From positions 1-17,574 of the forward strand of contig JAURMB010000101.1 in NCBI GenBank assembly GCA_030831045.1: a stretch of DNA of 17,574 bases, read 5' to 3'. Position numbers and translations under genes: made by a program. Positions 1 through 6,281 of this stretch are shown here, one piece after another. Positions within the stretch are counted from its first letter, which is position 1, and each line of letters starts with the position of its first letter. The notes beneath the pieces were generated by a model. The model was not told the origin of the DNA. It made no database searches and saw only the letters and a list, made by a program, of their open reading frames with translations. Origin of the DNA: Schleiferiaceae bacterium. Its GTDB lineage: Bacteria > Bacteroidota > Bacteroidia > Flavobacteriales > Schleiferiaceae.

Positions 1-203
1 AGCAACCAGCAGCCAGCAGCCAGCAACCAGCAGCCAGCAGCGAACAACCAGCAGCTAGCAGCCAGCAACCAGCAGCCAGCAGCCAGCAACCCGCAGCCAG
101 CAACCAGCAACCAGCAGCCAGCAGCCAGCAACCAGCAACCAGCAGCCAGCAACCAGCAGCCAGCAACGAGCAACCAGCATCCAGCAGCCAGCAACCCGCA
201 GCG
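1..203 (+). repeat. 29 tandem copies of a 7-bp unit, AGCARCC, inside a coding frame
   Basis: Twenty-nine consecutive 7-base units can be laid end to end from base 1 to 203. Most are AGCAACC or AGCAGCC, with a few single-base variants (AGCAGCG, AACAACC, AGCAGCT, CGCAGCC, AGCAACG, AGCATCC). The array probably continues off the left edge. Because 7 is not a multiple of 3, three units encode one heptapeptide, and all three forward frames give cyclic versions of nearly the same peptide. There are no unique spacers and no dyad symmetry. Confidence 0.95.
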
Positions 204-452
204 GCCAAGTCGGTCAATGCGCGCTACGCCAACTTGAACGCCGGTTTGAACGATCGCCTTGCGTTTGTGAAGCACCTTTTTGGCGGCGACGACCAAGATT
301 ACCAGCGCATCGTGGCCTACCTGGCGACCTTGGAGTCTAAGGCCGAGTGCGAAACGTTCATTCGCGAAGCCGTGCAACCCGACTACGATTGGAGCAAAAC
401 GCCCGACGTAGCCGACCGATTTATGGCGCTGGTTTACGCCCGCTTCGAGTAG
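1..452 (+). CDS. 3' end of an unrecognised protein: heptapeptide-repeat linker plus conserved-looking C-terminal domain (partial)
   Basis: The reading frame is open from the left edge (first full codon at 3-5) to TAG at 450-452, so the start lies outside the window. Bases 3-203 encode a low-complexity linker with period AASSQQP (variants with N, E, T). From about 204 the sequence becomes an ordinary folded-looking domain of about 80 residues, containing NDRLAFVKHLFGGD, YDW and a C-terminal RFMALVYARFE. I recall similar tails (NDR...LF.GD...Y.W...RF) in uncharacterised Bacteroidota proteins, but I cannot name a family and give no function. A TTG at 234 would start only the tail, but the open frame through the repeats makes an internal start unnecessary. 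The stop abuts the rsmI start codon with no gap, so the two genes are probably co-transcribed and coupled. Confidence 0.8.
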   Translation, partial: QPAASSQQPAASSEQPAASSQQPAASSQQPAASNQQPAASSQQPATSSQQPAASNEQPASSSQQPAAAKSVNARYANLNAGLNDRLAFVKHLFGGDDQDYQRIVAYLATLESKAECETFIREAVQPDYDWSKTPDVADRFMALVYARFE

Positions 453-1151
453 ATGGGCAAACTGGTGCTTGTGCCGACTCCGCTGGGCAACCTCGGAGAC
501 ATCACCGACCGCGCCAAATCCGCGCTGGTGGAGGCCGACGTCGTGCTGGCCGAAGACACCCGAACGACCGGTAAGCTTCTGAACCTATTGGGTTTAGAGG
601 CCAAGCTTCGCCCCTACCACATGCACAACGAGCACGCCCAAGCGGCCGGGCTTGTGCGCCTTATCGCCGAAAGCTCCGGCCACGTGGCGCTCGCGAGCGA
701 CGCAGGGACTCCGGGCATTAGCGACCCCGGGTTTTTGCTGGTCCGCGCCTGCATTGAGGCCGGCATCGCCGTCGAGGCACTGCCCGGTCCCACGGCGCTC
801 ATCCCCGCGCTGGTGGCGAGCGGATTTCCGTGCGACCGCTTTGTGTTTGAGGGGTTTGTTCCGCAAAAAAAAGGCCGCCAAACGCGCATCCAAAGCTGGC
901 GGACCGAAGCTCGAACCTTAGTGGCCTATGAGTCGCCGCACCGTCTGCGCAAGCTGCTCGACGAGGTTGTCGAATGGCTGGGGCCGGACCGCAAAATGTG
1001 CGTAGTGCGCGAACTCAGCAAGCTTCACGAGACCTACCACCGGGGGACGGCCGCAGAGCTGCAAGCCTATTTTGCGGAGGTTGAACCGCGGGGCGAGCTC
1101 GTGGTTGTTCTAGAAGGAGCGCCGAGCTCCGCTAAAAAGAACGACGAATGA
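453..1151 (+). CDS. rsmI: 16S rRNA (cytidine(1402)-2'-O)-methyltransferase RsmI
   Basis: At 232 aa this protein spans a complete tetrapyrrole-methylase-like fold. The N-terminal VPTPLGNLGDIT (residues 7-18), the SAM-site loop SDAGTPGISDPG (82-93) and LPGPTAL (110-116) are the RsmI signatures. The family 2'-O-methylates C1402 in the decoding centre of 16S rRNA, together with RsmH. The ATG follows the upstream TAG directly, and the stop overlaps the next start in ATGA (1148-1151), so it sits inside a coupled operon. The family often carries an extra C-terminal domain, which is absent here; the protein ends in a short charged tail. Family assignment is secure. Confidence 0.96.
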   Translation: MGKLVLVPTPLGNLGDITDRAKSALVEADVVLAEDTRTTGKLLNLLGLEAKLRPYHMHNEHAQAAGLVRLIAESSGHVALASDAGTPGISDPGFLLVRACIEAGIAVEALPGPTALIPALVASGFPCDRFVFEGFVPQKKGRQTRIQSWRTEARTLVAYESPHRLRKLLDEVVEWLGPDRKMCVVRELSKLHETYHRGTAAELQAYFAEVEPRGELVVVLEGAPSSAKKNDE

Positions 1152-2257
1152 GTGCTGCCGCCCGACGCCACCGGCCCTTTGGCCACTGGAGTCCTAATTC
1201 TGGGGAACCCTGGGTTATTGCGGGGCCCTGTTCCGCTGAATCGCTGGATCAGGTGCTCGAAACGGCGCGGGCCCTCAAGGCCGACGGCCGCACGCAGCTG
1301 TTTCGGGCTGGAGTGTGGAAGCCGCGCACCCGCCCGGGCGCCTTTGAGGGCGCAGGCTACAACGCCCTCGAGTGGCTCCAGATTATGCGGGCCGAAGTGG
1401 GGCTTCCGTTTGTCGTTGAGGTGGGCAATCCCCAGCACGTTGAGCGAGCCCTCGACGCCGGGGCCGACGCCGTGTGGATCGGCGCGCGCACCACGGTGAA
1501 TCCGTTTTATGTGCAAGAGATTGGCGAAGCGCTGAAGGGGTCCGCCCTGCCGGTGCTGGTTAAAAACCCCATTCACGCCGACGTGGGCCTGTGGCTAGGG
1601 GCCCTCGAACGCCTCGACAAGCTCGGAATGAGTGACTTGGCAGCCGTTCACCGCGGATTTTTTGCCACCCACCCCGAGCCCTACCGCAACGACCCGCGCT
1701 GGGAGCTCAGCTTTGAACTGCGCCGACTGGCCCCGGAACTCCCCATTTTTTGCGATCCCAGCCACATCGCCGGGCAGCGCGACTTGGTCGAATCGGTCGC
1801 CCAAATTGCGATGGACCTCGCGCTCGACGGACTGATGATCGAAATCCATCCGCAGCCCGACGAAGCGCTAAGCGACGCCGCCCAGCAGCTCACCCCGGCT
1901 CGCCTTTCGGCCTTGCTCGACCGCCTGGCGCGCTACCTCGAGCTGTCTGACCCCGCCGCCCTTGCCCAAAGCTTGAGTTCCGACCGTGAGGCCCTCGACC
2001 AGATCGACGCCCAGTTTGTGGAGCTGATTCAGCAGCGCCAAGCCATCGTTGAACGCCTGGCCCACCGTAAGCTCGAGCAGGGAGCCAGCGTTTTTCAAAT
2101 GGACCGCTGGATCGACATGCTCGAACAGCGCGAAGCCCAGGCCCAAGCCCAAGGGCTGGACCCGAAGTACGTCAAAGCCTTTTTTGAACTGGTGCACCGC
2201 TACTCGGTTCAGCACCAGGCCGCGATTTACCAAAACCAGCGCCGCGACGAAGCATGA
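1148..2257 (+). CDS. bifunctional DAHP synthase / chorismate mutase (type II)
   Basis: This 369-aa fusion has two parts. Residues about 20-265 are a type I-beta-like DAHP synthase, which condenses phosphoenolpyruvate and erythrose 4-phosphate in the first shikimate step. Visible motifs are GPCSAES (26-32), KPRT (58-61), GAR (112-114), KNPI (139-142) and DPSH (203-206). The expected metal ligands are C28, H206, E232 and D243, with His-Glu-Asp spacing of 26 and 11 residues as I recall for the Thermotoga enzyme. Residues about 278-365 are an AroQ-type helical chorismate mutase (DQIDAQFVELIQQR, QMDRWIDMLEQR), which makes prephenate. No N-terminal ferredoxin-like regulatory domain is present, so feedback control probably runs through the mutase domain, as reported for such fusions. 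Starts and ends in ATGA overlaps. Confidence 0.95.
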   Translation: MSAAARRHRPFGHWSPNSGEPWVIAGPCSAESLDQVLETARALKADGRTQLFRAGVWKPRTRPGAFEGAGYNALEWLQIMRAEVGLPFVVEVGNPQHVERALDAGADAVWIGARTTVNPFYVQEIGEALKGSALPVLVKNPIHADVGLWLGALERLDKLGMSDLAAVHRGFFATHPEPYRNDPRWELSFELRRLAPELPIFCDPSHIAGQRDLVESVAQIAMDLALDGLMIEIHPQPDEALSDAAQQLTPARLSALLDRLARYLELSDPAALAQSLSSDREALDQIDAQFVELIQQRQAIVERLAHRKLEQGASVFQMDRWIDMLEQREAQAQAQGLDPKYVKAFFELVHRYSVQHQAAIYQNQRRDEA

Positions 2258-3960
2258 GCCGCACGCGACGCAAGTGGTGGACGCTGCCGCCCAAGCCCGA
2301 TGCCGAGGCGGTCGCCGCGCTCGAGAAGCAGGTCGACCGGCCCATGGCCGAACTCCTGGCCCTACGCGGATTTCGCAACCTTGACGAAGTGCGCGACTGG
2401 ATTCAGGGCACCGATCCAGGCGAAGTGAACCCGCTCGATATGGCCGGAATGCCCGAGGCCGCTGAACGCCTTGCGGTCGCCCGTGCCCAAGGCGAGCTCG
2501 TGTTCCTCTTTGGCGACTACGACGTCGACGGAACCACCGCGGTGTCGGTCGGAACCCTCGCCCTCAAGGCCGGCGGATGGCGCACGGAGGCCTACATTCC
2601 CGACCGCTACCGCGAGGGATACGGCCTCTCGAAGGCGGGCATCGACCGAGCCGTCGAACTGGGCGCCACGGTGCTCATCGCCCTCGACTGCGGGGTGAAG
2701 GCCTTTGACGAAATCGACTACGCCGTGGCCCAAGGGCTCGACGTAATCGTCGCCGACCACCACCAGCCTGAAGATCGCTTGCCCAACGCCCTGGCGGTAC
2801 TCGATCCGCTGCGGAGCGACTGCCGGTTTGGCCACACCTACCTCTCGGGCTGCGGCGTCGGGTTCATGCTGTGGCGAAGCGCCTACGACGCGGCGGGCCT
2901 TGATTCGGCTCCGCTTGACGCCCACCACGACCTGCTGGCCCTGAGTATTGCGGCCGACATGGTTCCGATGGTCGGGCTGAACCGCCGCTGGCTGATGCAG
3001 GGCATGGAACTGATCAACAGCCAGCCGCGACCCGCCCTCCAAGCGCTGATCGGGGAGCGGCGCGGACCCGTGAGCGCCCGCGACCTCAGCTTCAGCGTCG
3101 CCCCCAAAATCAACGCAGCCGGCCGCATGGACCACGGCCTGCGCGCCGTGCAGCTGCTCACCGCCACCGACTTGGGGCCCATCGAGCAGTTCAGCCAAGA
3201 CCTCCACGACCTCAACACCACGCGCCGCAGCACTGAGCGCCGCATGGTCGACGAAGCCCTCGAAATGGCCGAATCCGTCGGCGACGACCTCGCCCTGGTG
3301 CTCTACCACCCCGACTGGCATAAGGGCATCGTGGGCCTAATTGCGCAGCGCGTGGCCGAGCGCTTTTACCGCCCCGTCGTAGCCTTTACCGAACACGAGG
3401 GCGTGCTTTCGGGTTCCGCGCGGAGCGCCCCCGGACTCGACTTGTATGCCGCCCTTGACGACGCCAGTGCGCACCTGATCCAGTTTGGCGGACACAAAGC
3501 CGCCGCCGGCATGACCTGCAAGCCCGAAAACCTCGACGATTTTAGGGTCGCGCTGAATGCGGCCGTGGACCGCCGCTGGCCCGAGGCGATGCGCCAGCCC
3601 CAAATTGCCGTTGACGTGGTGCTTCGGGTCGACGAAGTCACGCCGCGGCTTTTGCAGCTGCAGGATCGGCTCGAACCCTTTGGCGTGGGAAATCCCGCGC
3701 CCGTGTGGGGCGTGCGCGGCGTGGAGCTCGCCTACACCAAAAAAGTGGGCGCCGAGGGCGAGCACCTTCAGGTCGAACTCTTTGATCCATTCCGCCAGCG
3801 TTCGCTGCGAGGCATTCACTTTCAGTGGGGCGACGACCCCATTCCCGAGGGCCTGGTCGACGCCGCGTTCCAGCTTTCGTGGAACGAATACCGCGGCGAG
3901 CGAAGCGTTCAGGCGCGCCTCCTCGACCTTCAGCCGACCTCAGGGCAGGCCTACCTTTGA
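2254..3960 (+). CDS. recJ: single-stranded-DNA-specific exonuclease RecJ
   Basis: At 568 aa this matches the usual RecJ length. The DHH phosphoesterase core is clear: DYDVDGT (88-94), DCG (145-147) and ADHHQPEDRLP with DHH at 168-170 supply metal ligands. It is followed by NAAGRM, the DHHA1 part with GGHKAAAGMT (near residue 410), and a C-terminal OB-like region. RecJ is a 5'-3' single-strand exonuclease acting in RecF-type recombination, mismatch repair and base-excision repair. Its ATG overlaps the TGA of the upstream fusion gene (ATGA). The last codons carry a TACCTTTG sequence (3952-3959) that may double as a promoter element for trmB. Confidence 0.97.
   Translation: MSRTRRKWWTLPPKPDAEAVAALEKQVDRPMAELLALRGFRNLDEVRDWIQGTDPGEVNPLDMAGMPEAAERLAVARAQGELVFLFGDYDVDGTTAVSVGTLALKAGGWRTEAYIPDRYREGYGLSKAGIDRAVELGATVLIALDCGVKAFDEIDYAVAQGLDVIVADHHQPEDRLPNALAVLDPLRSDCRFGHTYLSGCGVGFMLWRSAYDAAGLDSAPLDAHHDLLALSIAADMVPMVGLNRRWLMQGMELINSQPRPALQALIGERRGPVSARDLSFSVAPKINAAGRMDHGLRAVQLLTATDLGPIEQFSQDLHDLNTTRRSTERRMVDEALEMAESVGDDLALVLYHPDWHKGIVGLIAQRVAERFYRPVVAFTEHEGVLSGSARSAPGLDLYAALDDASAHLIQFGGHKAAAGMTCKPENLDDFRVALNAAVDRRWPEAMRQPQIAVDVVLRVDEVTPRLLQLQDRLEPFGVGNPAPVWGVRGVELAYTKKVGAEGEHLQVELFDPFRQRSLRGIHFQWGDDPIPEGLVDAAFQLSWNEYRGERSVQARLLDLQPTSGQAYL
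3952..3959 (+). promoter_or_regulatory. candidate Bacteroidota -7 element (TACCTTTG) ahead of trmB
   Basis: TACCTTTG fits the Bacteroidota -7 consensus TAnnTTTG exactly. It lies within the final codons of recJ, 4 bases before the trmB ATG. A transcript from here would be leaderless or nearly so. No good TTTG is found 19-21 bases upstream (only TTCA at 3929-3932), and the sequence also encodes ordinary residues of RecJ, so chance is possible. Confidence 0.35.
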
Positions 3961-3963
3961 CCC

Positions 3964-4638
3964 ATGGGAAAAGGCAAACTCGCCAAATTCGCCGAGCTGG
4001 ATGAGATGGCCCACGTCGTCCAGCCGAGCAAAGAAGAAATTTTAGCGGACTTTGGCCTGCGCGGGCAGTGGAAGGCCCAGTTTTTTACCTCGGAACGTCC
4101 GCTCGTAGTCGAACTCGGCTGCGGACGGGGTGAATACACCGTAGCCCTGGCTAAGCGCGAACCCGAAAAGAGCTACCTCGGCATCGACATCAAAGGAGCC
4201 CGCATCTGGAAGGGCGCCAAAGAAGCCCAAGCCCAAGGCCTAAACCAAGTGGGCTTTTTGCGCACCCGCGTGGAATGGCTCGAGCAGGCCTTTGCACCCG
4301 GAGAAATCGATGAGCTGTGGATCACGTTCCCCGATCCCCAAATCAAGTTTCAGCGCGCCAAGCACCGCATGGTCAACCCCGAATTCTTGGCTCGCTACCG
4401 GCGCCTTCTCAAGCCGGGCGGCCTGCTCCACCTGAAGACCGACAGCGAATTTCTTCACGGATACCTGCACGGAATTCTCGAGCTCCAGGGCCACGAGGTG
4501 CTCGAAAGCTACCACGACGTATACCGCCAGCTTGAGCCCCATCCCGACCACGTGGCTTTTGCCTGCCAGACCTACTACGAACGGCTGTTCATGGACAAGG
4601 GCAAGACCATCACCTACCTCAAGTTTCGCTTCGCGTGA
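3964..4638 (+). CDS. trmB: tRNA (guanine(46)-N7)-methyltransferase TrmB
   Basis: This 224-aa class I SAM-dependent methyltransferase shows ELGCGRGEY (50-58, SAM-binding motif I), GIDIKGARIWKGA (73-85), the TrmB signature TFPDPQIKF (121-129) and TDSEF (159-163). It methylates N7 of G46 in the tRNA variable loop. The gene begins 3 bases after the recJ stop and its TGA overlaps the next GTG start (GTGA at 4635-4638). The N-terminal 40 residues with PSKEEI.ADFGL are of the type I recall in Bacteroidota TrmB. The assignment is firm. Confidence 0.96.
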   Translation: MGKGKLAKFAELDEMAHVVQPSKEEILADFGLRGQWKAQFFTSERPLVVELGCGRGEYTVALAKREPEKSYLGIDIKGARIWKGAKEAQAQGLNQVGFLRTRVEWLEQAFAPGEIDELWITFPDPQIKFQRAKHRMVNPEFLARYRRLLKPGGLLHLKTDSEFLHGYLHGILELQGHEVLESYHDVYRQLEPHPDHVAFACQTYYERLFMDKGKTITYLKFRFA

Positions 4639-4967
4639 GCGCCCCAGAATCTGATTTTTTTCAGCGGGTTTACGCCGTCGTGCGCCAAATTCCCGAAGGC
4701 CGAGTCACCAGCTACGGTGCCATTGCCCGCTACCTCGGCAGCGCGGGCGGAGCCCGAACCGTCGGCTACGCCATGAATGCGGCCCACAGCCTGCCCGACG
4801 TGCCTGCGCATCGGGTGGTCAACCGGCTTGGTGTGCTGACGGGCAAGCACCACTTCGGCGGGTTCACCGCGATGCAGCAGCAACTTGAGGCCGAAGGCAT
4901 CCGCGTCGAAGACGATCAAATCCAGAACTTTGGCGCTCATTTTTGGGACCCGATTCGCGAACTTTAG
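4635..4967 (+). CDS. alkyltransferase-like (ATL) protein, MGMT family with Cys replaced by Ala
   Basis: At 110 aa this is the DNA-binding C-terminal domain of O6-alkylguanine-DNA alkyltransferase without its N-terminal domain. VTSYGAIA (24-31, with the Tyr used to flip the base), GARTVGYAM (39-47, with the arginine finger R41) and PAHRVV (57-62) are clear. The catalytic Cys of PCHRV is Ala here, so it cannot accept alkyl groups. ATL proteins bind O6-alkylguanine lesions and hand them to nucleotide excision repair. It starts at GTG in a GTGA overlap with trmB, which is the only start that keeps the whole domain. The enzyme-dead state is a family trait rather than a mutation. Confidence 0.93.
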   Translation: MSAPESDFFQRVYAVVRQIPEGRVTSYGAIARYLGSAGGARTVGYAMNAAHSLPDVPAHRVVNRLGVLTGKHHFGGFTAMQQQLEAEGIRVEDDQIQNFGAHFWDPIREL

Positions 4968-4971
4968 CGGT

Positions 4972-5331
4972 GTGAATCGAGACGAAGCCCTTGCCTACGC
5001 CGCCGAACTTCCGCACGCCGAAGTGACCACGCCCTTTGGACCCGAACATCTCGTACTAAAGGTTGCGGGTAAAATGTTTGCCATCCTGCCGCTGGACGAG
5101 CCCGAGCCTGTGGGGATGGCGCTCAAGTTTCCGCCCGAACTCCTCGACGACCTGCGGGCCGAATACCCCTGCCTGGAACGCGCTTCGCACATGAGCCCCG
5201 TGCACTGGAGCGCCGTGCGCCTTGACGGAAGCGCTCCTTCGCGCACCGTCGCCAGCTGGATTCGCCAGTCCTACAACTTAGTGGTGGCCGGACTTCCCAA
5301 AAAACAACGCACCCAATACCCCGTGTTATGA
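4972..5331 (+). CDS. MmcQ/YjbR family protein
   Basis: This 119-aa protein starts at GTG 4972, 4 bases after the previous stop (MNRDEALAYAAELPHAEVTTPFGP). Upstream in-frame codons to 4885 overlap the ATL gene and do not look like family sequence, so I reject the longer version. The features TTPFGPEHLVLKVAGKMFA, ALKFPPELLDDLRAEYP and a C-terminal HWSAVRL...WIRQSYNLVVAGLPKK match the small MmcQ/YjbR (CyaY-like fold) family. The family is often called DNA-binding, but its function is not established. TGA overlaps the next ATG (ATGA at 5328-5331). Confidence 0.9.
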   Translation: MNRDEALAYAAELPHAEVTTPFGPEHLVLKVAGKMFAILPLDEPEPVGMALKFPPELLDDLRAEYPCLERASHMSPVHWSAVRLDGSAPSRTVASWIRQSYNLVVAGLPKKQRTQYPVL

Positions 5332-5882
5332 AAACCCACATTATCAACTACTTTGTACAAGGTCTGCTGTATACCACGCCGCTCGCCCTTACCGTGTATG
5401 TGCTCTACTGGGCGCTGAGTACCCTCGACTCGTTGATTCCCTTTGACCTTCCGGGCCTGGGGCTGCTGACGCTGCTGGTCGGAATTACGCTTATCGGTTT
5501 TTTAGGGAATTTTGCCGTTCGTTCTCCGCTGGTCAAGCTGATTGACCGCATGCTCGAGCAGTTGCCGTTGGTAAAGCTGGTCTACAGCTCCGCCAAAGAC
5601 ATGATGAAGTCGCTGACGGGTAAAAAGAAGGGGTTTGAGCAGGCCGTTCTCCTCAAGCTGCACCCCGATTCAGGCGTGCGCCGGGTTGGCTTTGTCACCG
5701 ATCAGGCACTTGCTGAACTCGGAGCCGACGACGGCGAGCTCATCGCCGTGTACGTTCCGCATTCCTTGGCCATATCTGGGCAGTTGTTTGTGGTTCCCAA
5801 GTCCTACGTCGAGCCGCTTCACGGCAAGCCCGCGGAGGTCCTCAAGTACATTGTGGCCGGCGGCGTCGTTGGGCAGGGCTAG
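5328..5882 (+). CDS. DUF502 family integral membrane protein
   Basis: The protein is 184 aa. Two hydrophobic segments, at about residues 10-32 and 43-65, are followed by a soluble domain. VYSSAKDMMKSLTGKKKGFEQAVLL and the C-terminal VYVPHSLAISGQLFVVPKSYVEPL are characteristic of DUF502, a family of unknown function in bacteria and plants. It is the last gene of the + strand train and begins within the stop codon of the MmcQ gene. Its TAG shares bases with the TAG of the convergent gene on the other strand (CTAG, 5879-5882), leaving no room for a terminator between them. Confidence 0.92.
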   Translation: MKTHIINYFVQGLLYTTPLALTVYVLYWALSTLDSLIPFDLPGLGLLTLLVGITLIGFLGNFAVRSPLVKLIDRMLEQLPLVKLVYSSAKDMMKSLTGKKKGFEQAVLLKLHPDSGVRRVGFVTDQALAELGADDGELIAVYVPHSLAISGQLFVVPKSYVEPLHGKPAEVLKYIVAGGVVGQG

Positions 5883-6262
5883 GCTCCGTTTTTCAGGCGC
5901 GCCACGCGCATCCGCCACTGACCTTCGAGCATGCTTGAGAAGATCGAGTACACGACGCTAAAGGCCAGCGCGGACCAAAATCCGCCCACGGTAAATCCGT
6001 CGACCCAGTCGCTCGCCAGAAGCACTACGCCGGCATTGATCACCAGCACAAATAGTCCGAACGAAAAGACGGTCAAGGGAATCGTTAGCAGCACCAAAAG
6101 GGGGCGGACGGTGCTGTTCAGTAGGGCCAGCACAACCGAAAGCCAGATCGCCGTGGTAAACTTATCGAGGTCTACGCTCGGAAGAATCCACGCCGTCGCA
6201 AAGGCCGCCAAGGTGCGGGCGATGAGTCGAACACCCCACGAAGGGCGGTTAAATGCATTCAT
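5879..6262 (-). CDS. YvlD/DUF360-like four-helix membrane protein (often annotated phage holin family)
   Basis: This 127-aa hydrophobic protein has about four membrane segments (roughly residues 12-29, 36-52, 55-82 and 93-111). ALLNSTVRPLLVLLTIPLTVFSFGLFVLVINA is a strong signature of the YvlD/DUF360 family; the loose holin label does not imply a phage. ATG at 6262 is preferred over an upstream in-frame start inside the end of dnaG (6340), since the family begins near this position. It lies 19 bases after dnaG and may be the last gene of that cluster. A TACCTTGG box (6268-6275) sits 5 bases before the ATG. Function unknown. Confidence 0.88.
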   Translation of the reverse strand: MNAFNRPSWGVRLIARTLAAFATAWILPSVDLDKFTTAIWLSVVLALLNSTVRPLLVLLTIPLTVFSFGLFVLVINAGVVLLASDWVDGFTVGGFWSALAFSVVYSIFSSMLEGQWRMRVARLKNGA

Positions 6263-6281
6263 GACGACCAAGGTACAACCA

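Noticed and set aside
1..203. CRISPR array or iteron-like origin
   Set aside because: The 7-bp units are contiguous without spacers and lie in one open coding frame joined to a folded domain.
2362..3321. Long antisense open frame opposite recJ
   Set aside because: It fully overlaps the DHH catalytic core of RecJ and its translation is low-complexity shadow sequence.
4885..4971. N-terminal extension of the MmcQ/YjbR gene
   Set aside because: It overlaps the ATL coding region and adds 29 residues foreign to the family; GTG 4972 fits the usual length.
5879..6262. Prophage remnant suggested by a holin-family label
   Set aside because: The protein is a chromosomal YvlD/DUF360-type membrane protein and no other phage gene is near.
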